Positions 18,018 through 26,368 of a stretch of DNA of 64,000 bases are shown in pieces (the stretch's first letter is position 1; the number at the start of each line of letters is the position of its first letter). Source of the stretch: Psychrobacter sp. TAE2020 (GTDB taxonomy: Bacteria; Pseudomonadota; Gammaproteobacteria; Pseudomonadales; Moraxellaceae); NCBI RefSeq assembly GCF_018919485.1, contig NZ_JAHLMU010000001.1:2765351-2829350 (forward strand), given 5' to 3'. The notes under the pieces are model-generated. The model was not told the origin of the DNA. It did not search any database and saw only the letters and a list, made by a program, of their open reading frames with translations. The position numbers were made by a program, and so were the translations under genes.

Positions 18018-18847
18018 AATCGATACAGCCTATATCATGAAACAGTTTAGGTGGATTATTCTCCATCCACTCTTGGCGCAGAAACTTAGCCTGTGCCCAT
18101 TTTTTCTCGATAGGGTTCAGATCAGGGCTGTACGGCGGCAGCCAAAGAATACGATGGCCATGTCTGTTGAGTAGTTTTTGGATACGTCTGCTTTTATGAA
18201 ACCGAGCGTTATCCATGACAATCACGCTCTTGATTTTAAGACTTGGAATAAGTGTGAACTTACACCAGTCATAAAATATAGTGCTATTGATATTTGTCTC
18301 AACGTACTCAAGCGCAAACAGCATTTTTTCATACAGAGCTCCGATGACATTCGTACGCTTCTTTGCTTGCTAGTTGTAGCTGTCGATACAGGGTTTACCA
18401 ATCGGTGCATAGCCATGAGAACGAATGGTTTCAGCCTCAAAGCCGCTTTCATCCATATAGACAATGGGATTGCCTTGCTGCGTAAAGCGATCAAGCCTAC
18501 TCTGGAATATCGCTCTTTTTATCGGACACGCTTTTGGATGTTCTAAGGTCTTTTTTTTGACTGATACCAAGACGCTTTAAAGCATTAAAGATGCCCGTTT
18601 TACTACAGTTTAAGCGACGAGCTCTTTCATAGTTATAATCATCTGGGTATTTTTTTACGTCTTCAATCAAGGCGTCATCAGGTATTTTAGTCGGTGCTTT
18701 ATTTCTGGTGGTTTTAGGAGCTAAATTCTGCTGCCAACTATGAATGGTGCTGGTACTAAGTCCATAAAAAAGCGCAGCTTCTCGAATGGTCATACCTTCA
18801 GCGATGCTAGAAAGTACCTGTTTGCGATAGTTGATTGAATAAGTCAT
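18004..18847 (-). pseudogene. IS630-family transposase, frameshifted and with one nonsense codon
   Basis: Translation begins at ATG 18847 with a helix-turn-helix domain (MTIREAALFYGLSTSTIHSW). At a run of eight A on the minus strand (18550-18557) the frame must change by one base to continue into the DDE domain. With seven A the frame would be continuous, so either a slip mutation or recoding is possible. The catalytic parts are VYMDESGFE (first D), VIVMDNARFHK (second D) and WLPPYSPDLNPIEKKW (E). A TAG near 18370 replaces the Trp expected in DSYNWQAKKR. The C-terminus runs through the terminal repeat and stops 10 bases outside it. The element is therefore unlikely to move on its own. Confidence 0.88.
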
Positions 18848-18895
18848 CGTTTATTTCATTAAATGCAATTGTTAATAGGATTGTATCGATTTTAT
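18014..18895 (-). mobile_element. IS630-family insertion sequence (about 0.88 kb)
   Basis: Matching inverted ends ATAAAATCGATACA at 18014-18027 and, reversed, at 18882-18895 enclose a broken IS630-type transposase gene on the minus strand. IS630 elements insert at TA, and both ends are TA-rich. The left flank is a truncated membrane-protein fragment. Confidence 0.85.
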
Positions 18896-18937
18896 TTAGA
18901 TTAGACTATAGAAAGTTTATTAATATATTATAAAGAG

Positions 18938-19132
18938 ATGAAAGTTGGTAAAGATTGGATCGGTAGTGACTTAGCTCTCGCAATGCTAAAGCGTAGTGAT
19001 GAACACATATAGTGTGCTATCTATGACGATAGCGACGAACAAGCAATAAAAGCTCATGATAATGATGTTTTTACAGTTTATATCGTATCTTTTAGGGATG
19101 ATAGTTTCTATTGTACTGGCGATATACCTTAG
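18938..19132 (+). pseudogene. Small unrecognised protein with one in-frame stop
   Basis: ATG 18938, preceded by AAAGAG, opens MKVGKDWIGSDLALAMLKRS, then a TAG about 25 codons in, then CAIYDDSDEQAIKAHDNDVF and onward to TAG 19130-19132. It would be 64 residues, acidic, with no membrane segment. It is followed by a strong terminator, which suggests it was once a normal 3' gene of a transcript now cut by the IS630 element. The family is not recognised. Confidence 0.5.
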
Positions 19133-19212
19133 TTATACGATTTGCCAATTAATATAAACGAATTCATAAAAAATTATGTGATGTGTGTAATTCATACTTT
19201 TACTGTTTGAAT

Positions 19213-19239
19213 AAACCTGCTAATTACAGCAGGTTTTTT
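19213..19239 (+). terminator. Rho-independent terminator
   Basis: A perfect stem AACCTGCT / AGCAGGTT with loop AATTAC is followed by TTTTTTA. It closes the plus-strand remnants before the carnitine region and faces the end of the LysR gene. Confidence 0.92.
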
Positions 19240-19329
19240 ATTGCTTGAAAATTCTCTTTTAATCAATTGAGAACTCTATTTCTGGTATGGCCAATGTTTA
19301 GAAATTTTCTAAGTTTTGACATTCGAATA

Positions 19330-20313
19330 TTATATAAAGATTTTTTCTATAGGAAGTCTAATGTTATCTACTTCAGCCAAAATCGGTTTACCTCTTGTTA
19401 GACTATTTAGGCTTTGCAAACGATTTAATAACTCAGTTTGAATAAATAGAATACAAATCTTTAATTTAGATGAACTTTTCAAACGAGAAGGGTAAACTGC
19501 CCATATATCGGCATCCTGCCAATAACTAGTCAAAACATGTTGTAGCTTACCAATTCTTATTTCTTCTATAACGTCCCATACCGAACAGAGCATGACACCT
19601 TGGCCATCAATTGCTAACTGCTTAATTACAGCACTGCTATTTGATATAAATTTTGGTTCAATGGAAATGGAAATATCTTCCATAGGGCTACGTAACTTCC
19701 ATACATGTTTTGACTGATCTCTTTGCTTGGTTGCTAAGCAATTATGATTTATTAAATCATCCAAATCGTCTGGTTCATCATTAATTTTTAAATAATGAGG
19801 AGAAGCACATAAGATTCTATAGTTAGGTAGTAGTTTTTTAGCAATCATGTTTGGAGCTATATCGTTACCTACACAAATATCTAAATCTAAGCCATGTTCG
19901 ATCAAATCTAAAGTGCGATCAACTGTATCAAACTGGATGGTTAAATCAGAATATATCGTCATTAGTTTCGAGAGAATTGGAGCAATATGAGTATGTCCGA
20001 AGCTGAAGTTACTGACAATATTAATTTTGCCAGTGGGTAAACTTTCTGGATTATTTATTATATTTTCAAGTTTTTCATACTCACTAAGAATATGAAAAAC
20101 CCGTTCAAGTATCAGTTTCCCATCTTCCGTTAAACTGATGTGACGTGTACTGCGATGAAATAGAGAGCATTTGAGGGTTTCTTCTAAAATACGTATGCGT
20201 TTGCTGACATAGGCAGGCGACGAACTAAGTTCATCTGCAGCTGCAGTGAAACTTTTCTTCCTTGCGACGGTATAAAAAACGTTCAGATCGGAAAGACTAG
20301 GTAGATTGTTCAC
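19330..20313 (-). CDS. LysR-type regulator of the carnitine/D-malate cluster
   Basis: A 327-residue LysR-family protein. The winged HTH occupies the first 60 residues (LSDLNVFYTVARKKSFTAAA, then YVSKRIRILEETLKCSLFHR) and is followed by a periplasmic-binding-like effector domain (GKINIVSNFSFGHTHIAPIL). It resembles DmlR/TtuA-type activators. The start is GTG 20313 with AAGGAAC seven bases upstream. It is divergent from the D-malate dehydrogenase gene across 100 bases, the usual arrangement for a LysR activator and its target, so it probably controls the carnitine cluster in response to an intermediate such as malate or carnitine. The effector is inferred, not seen. Psychrobacter-like AT-rich codon use. 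Confidence 0.88.
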   Translation of the reverse strand: MNNLPSLSDLNVFYTVARKKSFTAAADELSSSPAYVSKRIRILEETLKCSLFHRSTRHISLTEDGKLILERVFHILSEYEKLENIINNPESLPTGKINIVSNFSFGHTHIAPILSKLMTIYSDLTIQFDTVDRTLDLIEHGLDLDICVGNDIAPNMIAKKLLPNYRILCASPHYLKINDEPDDLDDLINHNCLATKQRDQSKHVWKLRSPMEDISISIEPKFISNSSAVIKQLAIDGQGVMLCSVWDVIEEIRIGKLQHVLTSYWQDADIWAVYPSRLKSSSKLKICILFIQTELLNRLQSLNSLTRGKPILAEVDNIRLPIEKIFI

Positions 20314-20413
20314 GATTCGTGTTCCTTATGTTGATGATTAGGGTGTTGATCCTCTATTCTTACCGACGCATGATGGGGTCAAGGAAGCAATTGATAACCA
20401 CAAGGAACGTTTT

Positions 20414-21502
20414 ATGATCAAGAGTTTAAGAATAGCTGCACTTGCAGGCGATGGTATAGGATTAGAAGTTTTACCACAAGGCATCAAAGTAGTAAATGCC
20501 GTTGCAAAAAAACATAATATTCCATTACATTTTGAGAGCTTTGATTGGGCTAGCTGTGACTACTATCTCAAGCATGGCAAGATGATGCCGGACAATTGGT
20601 TTGAAGTCCTCAAAGAGTACGACGCTATATTTTTTGGCGCGGTTGGTCTGCCAGAAAAAGTTCCAGACCATATTTCTTTATGGGGTTCGTTACTACAGTT
20701 TCGACGTCGATTTGATCAATATGTCAACTTGCGTCCTGTTCGATTGATGGAAGGGGTGAGTTCACCTCTTGCTAATAAAAAGCCTGGAGATATAGATTTT
20801 TATGTGGTTCGTGAAAATAGCGAGGGTGAATACTCAAATATCGGTGGTAAAGCGTTTGAAGGTACAGAACGAGAGTTTGTATTACAAGAAGCAGTATTTA
20901 CACGTTATGGTGTAGATCGTATTCTAAAATATGCTTTTGAACTAGCTAGTGAGCGTGAAGCTAAAAAACTGACAGCTGCTACTAAGTCCAATGGAATTGC
21001 TGTAAGTATGCCATATTGGGATGAACGTGTTGATGCAATGTCTACGAATTATCCTGAAGTTAAGATGGACATACAGCATATTGATATTCTAGCAGCCCGA
21101 TTCGTATTACAGCCAGAACGCTTTGATGTCGTGGTTGCATCTAATCTTTTTGGAGATATTCTATCAGACCTTGGTCCTGCCTGTACTGGCACTATGGGCT
21201 TAGCTGCTTCAGCTAACTTAAATCCTGAACGAAATTTCCCGTCTCTTTTTGAGCCAGTACATGGTTCTGCGCCTGATATATCTGGAAAAAATATTGCTAA
21301 CCCAATCGGGGCAATTTGGTCCGGTGCCATGATGCTTGATTTCTTGGGTAATGGCGATGAGTCTTTTATGAAAGCAAGCCAAGATATAATGAAGGCTATT
21401 AAATATGTATTGATAAATGGTCCAAAAACTATGGATGTGGGTGGTATAGCAAATACAAACGAAGCGGGTGATGCCATTGTTTCGTGGATAATGAATAACT
21501 AA
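20414..21502 (+). CDS. dmlA: D-malate/tartrate dehydrogenase (isocitrate/isopropylmalate dehydrogenase family)
   Basis: A 362-residue decarboxylating dehydrogenase, the normal length for DmlA/TtuC. Visible features are AALAGDGIGLEVLPQG at the N-terminus, the arginines and Tyr of the active site (FRRRFDQYVNLRPVRLMEG, YVVRENSEGEYSNIGG), the metal-binding aspartates (SNLFGDILSDLGP) and the NAD-binding EPVHGSAPDISGKNIANP. It oxidises D-malate to pyruvate and CO2. In carnitine breakdown the malic semialdehyde released from carnitine is oxidised to malate, which this enzyme would feed into central metabolism. AAGGAA lies seven bases before the ATG. It is the first gene of the cluster, divergent from the LysR regulator, and is followed after 160 bases by the transporter. 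Confidence 0.9.
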   Translation: MIKSLRIAALAGDGIGLEVLPQGIKVVNAVAKKHNIPLHFESFDWASCDYYLKHGKMMPDNWFEVLKEYDAIFFGAVGLPEKVPDHISLWGSLLQFRRRFDQYVNLRPVRLMEGVSSPLANKKPGDIDFYVVRENSEGEYSNIGGKAFEGTEREFVLQEAVFTRYGVDRILKYAFELASEREAKKLTAATKSNGIAVSMPYWDERVDAMSTNYPEVKMDIQHIDILAARFVLQPERFDVVVASNLFGDILSDLGPACTGTMGLAASANLNPERNFPSLFEPVHGSAPDISGKNIANPIGAIWSGAMMLDFLGNGDESFMKASQDIMKAIKYVLINGPKTMDVGGIANTNEAGDAIVSWIMNN

Positions 21503-21664
21503 ACATACCTTTATTCTAAAATTAGTCTTCAAGATATTGTTTTACTGAATATTGAAAATCTATACTAATTTTAAACTAAAAAAATCAAGTGATTTCTTGA
21601 GATCGAGAGTGGTTATAAAAAATGTGCTAAGTATTACTTTAACTACATAAAAGGATTTGTTGAT

Positions 21665-23368
21665 ATGGATATCGACCAAGCTCATACAGTAAAAATAGAT
21701 AAAGTTTTAGCAGTCATTAGTTTATCTATAGTTTTTATTTCTGTGATTGCACTTTCAGTTTTTTCAGAAGAATCAATTGATTTTGCAGCCAAGCTTTTGT
21801 ATTGGAGTACAACAGTTTTCTCCACTCCAGTTTTATTATTTACAATTTTTTCATTTGTATTTGTTATTAGTTTAGCTTTTAGCAAATATGGTCATATAAA
21901 ATTAGGTGAAGGTAAGCCTGACTATAAGACATCCTCGTGGATTTTTATGTTCATGATGGCCGGACTCGGCTCTTCATTATTGTACTGGGGGTTTTTGGAT
22001 TGGGCATATTATTATCAGACTCCTGGATTAAATGTTGAACCCAACAGCTCTGAATCATTAAAATATAGCGTCCCATATACAATGTTTCACTATAGCTTTA
22101 GTGCATGGGCAATCTATGCGATAGCTTCAATATCTGTCTGCTACAGCTTCCACGTTCGCAAGAATAAAGGCTTAAGTCTTGCTTCAATGATAGAGTCGAT
22201 CACTGGTTTTAAGGCAACGGGTATTGTCGGGCGTCTTGTTGATTTGATGTTCTTGTTATGCATGTTTGGCGCCCTAACCATATCACTAGTGCTCACCGCA
22301 CTCACTTTTACTAATATTTTGTCCTCCCTCACAGGTATACCTGATACTTTCATGACAAATGCTATCTTTGTTTTGGGGGCTTCAGTATTGTTTGCGATAA
22401 GTTCGTATATTGGTATGGACAAGGGTATGCAACGGCTCAGTTCCATGGTGTGTTACGCATTGATGGCTTTCGTCGCGTATATTTTTATTTTTGGCCCTAC
22501 GAAGTTTATTTTAGATAATACCATCTCAAGTGTAGGACATATGGCTACTAATTTTGTAAGCATGAGCCTGTTTACTGATCCGTTAGGTGATGGCAAATTT
22601 ACCCGTGAATGGACTGTTTTTTATTGGCTATGGTGGATCTCCTATGCACCAGGTGTAGCTTTATTCGTCACGCGCGTCTCAAAGGGTCGAACAATTAAAG
22701 AAGTTATCTTAGCGATGGTGTTAGGTGGCTCTGTTGGTATGCTGATTCTCTTTGGTATCATGGAAAGCTTCAGTGTTTATCAATTTATCAACGGATTCGT
22801 TAATGTTCCAGAAGTATTGAGCTCACAAGGCGGTGAGTTTGCCATTGTTCAGCTATTAGGTATGCTTCCTGGTGGAACTATGATGATGTGGTTTTTGCTA
22901 GCAATTATGGTGATCTTTTTAGCGGCGCATATGGATGCCGTTGGGTATGCCGTGTCAGTAACGTGCTCCAAGGACTTAATGGAAGGTCAAGATCCTGCCC
23001 CAAGAACTCGATTATTTTGGTGTGTGATGTTAACACTACTACCTTTAGCAATGATTTTCTCTAAAGCCCCTTTAGACACTATGAAAACGGCAACAGTTGT
23101 AACAGCCATTCCCTTTATTGTCATTATTTTAATCCAAACCTTCGGCTTTGTAAGGTGGTTACGTGAAGACTATTCAGATTTGCCATCTTACTTGATTGAA
23201 AAAGGCGAAAAGAGTGAGTCTCTAAGACTTATTCAAACAGAAAAGCTTATTCAAGGAAGTGAAAAGATAGCTACAAATAAGCATTCTAATTTAATTGAGA
23301 AAGATGAAGTGAGTGATTCTTCAAGCTTTATTCAAGAAAATCAAAAGGTGATAATAGATAAGCCTTAG
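21665..23368 (+). CDS. BCCT-family transporter, probably for carnitine
   Basis: A 567-residue inner-membrane protein with twelve hydrophobic helices and the BCCT signature region (YWLWWISYAPGVALFVTRVS followed by KGRTIKE). The last 70 residues are a hydrophilic charged tail, with imperfect repeats of LIEKG/LIEKD and SLRLIQ/SSFIQ, which may act in regulation. BCCT carriers move quaternary amines such as betaine, choline and carnitine. The position between D-malate dehydrogenase and the carnitine oxygenase points to carnitine. The start ATG 21665 has AAAAGGA upstream. No obvious terminator separates it from cntA, so co-transcription is likely. Confidence 0.88.
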   Translation: MDIDQAHTVKIDKVLAVISLSIVFISVIALSVFSEESIDFAAKLLYWSTTVFSTPVLLFTIFSFVFVISLAFSKYGHIKLGEGKPDYKTSSWIFMFMMAGLGSSLLYWGFLDWAYYYQTPGLNVEPNSSESLKYSVPYTMFHYSFSAWAIYAIASISVCYSFHVRKNKGLSLASMIESITGFKATGIVGRLVDLMFLLCMFGALTISLVLTALTFTNILSSLTGIPDTFMTNAIFVLGASVLFAISSYIGMDKGMQRLSSMVCYALMAFVAYIFIFGPTKFILDNTISSVGHMATNFVSMSLFTDPLGDGKFTREWTVFYWLWWISYAPGVALFVTRVSKGRTIKEVILAMVLGGSVGMLILFGIMESFSVYQFINGFVNVPEVLSSQGGEFAIVQLLGMLPGGTMMMWFLLAIMVIFLAAHMDAVGYAVSVTCSKDLMEGQDPAPRTRLFWCVMLTLLPLAMIFSKAPLDTMKTATVVTAIPFIVIILIQTFGFVRWLREDYSDLPSYLIEKGEKSESLRLIQTEKLIQGSEKIATNKHSNLIEKDEVSDSSSFIQENQKVIIDKP

Positions 23369-23448
23369 GTTTATAAAATATTTAAACTTTGTGCTTTGTC
23401 TATAAGTGAATTGATTTTAGGTCAATACTTTAGATACCTAACTTTATC

Positions 23449-23640
23449 TTTGACAAGGAGGTCACTATAAATACTAACAAGGAAAACCATATGAAATTTA
23501 ACGAAGAAAGCACTATAGACGTTAACAAGGAAGCCACTATGAATGTTAATAAGGAAGACATTATGAACGTTAATAAGGAAGACACTATGAATACTAATAA
23601 GGAAGCTGCTATGAATGCTAACAAGGAAAACGCTCTCAGA
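23449..23640 (+). repeat. Eight 24-bp tandem units carrying a Shine-Dalgarno and ATG, across the cntA start
   Basis: Units begin at 23449, 23473, 23497, 23521, 23545, 23569, 23593 and 23617. The consensus is AACAAGGA followed, 6-8 bases later, by ATGAAT, so most units hold both a ribosome-binding site and an in-frame ATG. The first unit (ACAAGGAGGTCACTATAAAT) has the best Shine-Dalgarno but ATA in place of ATG. The third lost both elements. The repeat length is a multiple of three, so every ATG is in frame with cntA. Confidence 0.93.
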
Positions 23641-24774
23641 GGATCCAACAGTTCTACAATGGGGGTAACAGATAAACTACCTGAAGATTTCGATCAGGAT
23701 GCAGATAATGCTTGGACATTACCTAAGGTTTTTTATACTTCTAAAACGGTATTCGAAAAAGAAAAAGAAGAAATTTTTGCAAAGAGCTGGATTTGCGTTT
23801 CACACATGAATGAAGTTGCAAATCCTAATGATTATTTTACGCGTAAAATAATTGGCGAAAATATTATTGTTATTCGTGGTAAAGATTCTGTTTTACGTGC
23901 TTTTTACAATGTATGTCCTCACCGCGGTCATGAATTATTAACAGGATCAGGCAAGTCTAAAAACGTAATTACTTGTCCATATCATGCTTGGACTTTTAAG
24001 CTTGATGGTTCATTGGCATTAGCACGTAATTGTGAAAATGTTGCTAACTTTGATAAAGAAGAATTTGGCCTTGTTTCTTTAAAAGTTGAAGAATATGGTG
24101 GGTTTGTCTTTATTAATATGGATCCTGAGGCAACGTGTGTTGAAGATCAACTTCCTGGCTTTGCTGCCAAATTAAATGAATCATGTGCAGTGATCAAAGA
24201 CTTGAAACTTGCAGCAAGGTTCATGACTGATACACCAGCAAACTGGAAAGTTATTGTCGATAACTATATGGAGTGTTACCACTGTAGTAATGCCCATCCT
24301 GGCTTTGCAGACTCTGTTCAAGTCGATAAATACTGGCATACCATGCATGGCAATTGGACCCTTCAGTTTGGTTATGCAAAATCTTCTGAAAAGTCATTCA
24401 AACTAGATCCATCAGCGGGGGATGCGTCTTTTAGTGGGTTTTGGACATGGCCTAGTACCATGTTTAACGTAAACCCTGGAGGAGACTTCATGACTGTTAT
24501 ATATGAGTTTCCAGTCGATGAAGAAACGACTATACAGCAATATGATATCTATTTTATGAACGAAGAGTTGACTCAAGCTCAAAAAGACTTGATTGAATGG
24601 TACAAGCATGTATTCCGCCCTGAAGATTTAAGTCTAGTAGAAAGTGTACAACGTGGACTAAACTCACGGGGCTACAGAGGCCAAGGACGTGTCATGACTG
24701 ACCAACAACGTTCTGGAATTAGTGAACATGGTATCGCTCATTTTAATAATCTTGTAGCGAAGTATCATCAGTAA
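23491..24774 (+). CDS. cntA: Carnitine monooxygenase oxygenase component, with a repeat-derived N-terminal extension
   Basis: A Rieske oxygenase that, with CntB, splits carnitine into trimethylamine and malic semialdehyde. The Rieske [2Fe-2S] ligands are in CPHRGH and CPYHAW. The mononuclear iron site is in NYMECYHCSNAHPGF. Its Glu-Cys-Tyr-His spacing gives the Glu that marks CntA/YeaW-type enzymes in place of the usual bridging Asp, followed by the two His ligands. The longest frame (ATG 23491) gives 427 residues. The family-like N-terminus, MGVTDKLPEDF, starts at ATG 23659 and would give 371, which is the length I recall for Acinetobacter CntA. The extra 56 residues come from the 24-bp repeats, so several starts are possible. 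A hairpin and the aldehyde dehydrogenase gene follow. Confidence 0.92.
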   Translation: MKFNEESTIDVNKEATMNVNKEDIMNVNKEDTMNTNKEAAMNANKENALRGSNSSTMGVTDKLPEDFDQDADNAWTLPKVFYTSKTVFEKEKEEIFAKSWICVSHMNEVANPNDYFTRKIIGENIIVIRGKDSVLRAFYNVCPHRGHELLTGSGKSKNVITCPYHAWTFKLDGSLALARNCENVANFDKEEFGLVSLKVEEYGGFVFINMDPEATCVEDQLPGFAAKLNESCAVIKDLKLAARFMTDTPANWKVIVDNYMECYHCSNAHPGFADSVQVDKYWHTMHGNWTLQFGYAKSSEKSFKLDPSAGDASFSGFWTWPSTMFNVNPGGDFMTVIYEFPVDEETTIQQYDIYFMNEELTQAQKDLIEWYKHVFRPEDLSLVESVQRGLNSRGYRGQGRVMTDQQRSGISEHGIAHFNNLVAKYHQ

Positions 24775-24791
24775 TTGTTTTAAATTTTTGG

Positions 24792-24819
24792 ATAGGAGAA
24801 GGATACACTCTTCTCCTAT
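24792..24819 (+). other. Perfect 10-bp hairpin between cntA and the dehydrogenase gene
   Basis: ATAGGAGAAG pairs with CTTCTCCTAT across an 8-base loop. No T-run follows, so it is not a typical terminator. It may stabilise the cntA mRNA end or lower expression of the downstream genes. It also sequesters a GGAGAAGG that looks like a ribosome-binding site. Confidence 0.7.
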
Positions 24820-24847
24820 TTAACTAAAAAATATAGTAGGAAAGACT

Positions 24848-26299
24848 ATGCAGACACTCAACGATATAAATTTATTTCAGCAGTCTGCTTTTATCAATGG
24901 CGAATGGGTAGAAGCACAAAGTAAAGCTCGAGTGATAGTTACAAATCCGGCTACAGGTGAAGAAATAGGTTCTGTACCGGATATGGGCTCTGCTGAAGCA
25001 CTAAAGGCAGTTGACGGTTCGCATGATGCCTTACAGTCTTGGAAAGCCATGACTGCTCAAGCGAGAGCCGACATACTTACGTCATGGTACAAGCTAACTC
25101 TAGATAATGCGGAAGAGATTGCTTTTATTATGACCATGGAGCAGGGTAAACCACTTGCTGAGGCATTAGGCGAAGTAAAATATGCAGCTTCATTTATTCA
25201 GTGGTTTGCAGAGGAAGGAAAACGCATTTATGGAGACGTTATTCCATCAACAAATAAAGACCAACGTTTTATTATAACTAAAGAGCCCTTAGGTGTAGTA
25301 GCAGCAATAACACCTTGGAATTTCCCGCTTGCTATGATTACTCGTAAAGCAGCTCCAGCGCTAGCAGCAGGCTGCACTATTGTGATAAAACCAGCAAATG
25401 AAACGCCATTTTGTGCTTTAGCAATCGCAAAACTAGCAGAACAAGCAGGTGTCCCGGCAGGCGTTATCAATGTTATAACAGGGAATTCAGAAGCGATTGG
25501 AAGTGTTTTTACAACACATGAGAAAGTAAAAAAATTAACATTTACAGGCTCTACCCCTATTGGGCGCATATTGATGCAACAATGTTCCTCAACGGTTAAA
25601 AAACTTGCTTTAGAACTTGGTGGTAATGCGCCGCTAATTATTTTTGAAGATGCAGACCTAGATAAAGCTATACAAGGTGCACTATTTGCAAAATTCCGAA
25701 ATGCGGGACAAACTTGCGTTTGTGCAAATCGTATTTATGTACATAAAAAAATATACAGTGAATTTGCAGCGAAATTTACAGAAGCGGTTAAAAGTTTAAA
25801 GGTCGGTAATGGTCTTGACAACCAAGTACAAGTTGGTCCTTTAATTAATGAGAAGGCTATTATCAAAGCTGAGAAGTTGATTGAAGATGCTTGTAGTAAA
25901 GGTGCCTCCTTAGTTTGTGGTGGCAAGCGCCATGAACTTGGTAATGGCTTCTTTGAACCAACAGTTTTAATTGATGTAGATAAAAGTATGGACATCGTAT
26001 CCGAAGAAATATTTGGTCCTGTTGCACCTTTAATTAGATTTGAAAGCGATAAAGAAGTAATCGAACAGGCGAACGATACAATATATGGTTTAGCTGCTTA
26101 TATTTATACTGAAAATATTTCTCGAATTTTTGAAGTTGCAGAGCAGCTTGAATATGGAATGGTTGGTATGAATTCAACCGCTATTTCAAATGAAGTGGTG
26201 CCTTTTGGTGGAGTAAAGCAATCTGGTTTTGGCCGTGAAGGTTCTAAATATGGCTTAGAAGAGTTTGTAACTACAAAGTATCTATGCCTAGAACTTTAG
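24848..26299 (+). CDS. NAD(P)-dependent semialdehyde dehydrogenase, probably malic semialdehyde dehydrogenase
   Basis: A 483-residue aldehyde dehydrogenase of the succinate-semialdehyde (GabD) type. It shows ITPWNFPLAMITRKAAPALA, the FTGSTPIGR cofactor-binding motif, the catalytic Glu in LELGGNAPLIIFEDADLDK and the nucleophilic Cys in FRNAGQTCVCANR. The gene sits between cntA and cntB, so the likely substrate is the malic semialdehyde made by carnitine cleavage, with malate as product for the D-malate dehydrogenase. ATG 24848 has AGTAGGAAAG upstream. Succinate semialdehyde cannot be ruled out as a substrate from sequence. The length is normal and nothing is missing. Confidence 0.88.
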   Translation: MQTLNDINLFQQSAFINGEWVEAQSKARVIVTNPATGEEIGSVPDMGSAEALKAVDGSHDALQSWKAMTAQARADILTSWYKLTLDNAEEIAFIMTMEQGKPLAEALGEVKYAASFIQWFAEEGKRIYGDVIPSTNKDQRFIITKEPLGVVAAITPWNFPLAMITRKAAPALAAGCTIVIKPANETPFCALAIAKLAEQAGVPAGVINVITGNSEAIGSVFTTHEKVKKLTFTGSTPIGRILMQQCSSTVKKLALELGGNAPLIIFEDADLDKAIQGALFAKFRNAGQTCVCANRIYVHKKIYSEFAAKFTEAVKSLKVGNGLDNQVQVGPLINEKAIIKAEKLIEDACSKGASLVCGGKRHELGNGFFEPTVLIDVDKSMDIVSEEIFGPVAPLIRFESDKEVIEQANDTIYGLAAYIYTENISRIFEVAEQLEYGMVGMNSTAISNEVVPFGGVKQSGFGREGSKYGLEEFVTTKYLCLEL

Positions 26300-26368
26300 C
26301 GTTAACCTAAAACATTAATTTTAAAATATTAATAACATACTAAATTATATTTAGAGTAGGAGTTAAAG

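Noticed and set aside
18550-18557. Programmed frameshift in the IS630 transposase at A8
   Set aside because: The required shift is +1 (or -2), not the usual -1, and the gene also has a nonsense codon, so a slip mutation is simpler. I kept it only as a possibility.
23430-23648. Minus-strand frame opposite the cntA repeat array
   Set aside because: It is the antisense of the 24-bp tandem repeats (repeating SLLTFIV pattern) with no start signal, so it is not a gene.
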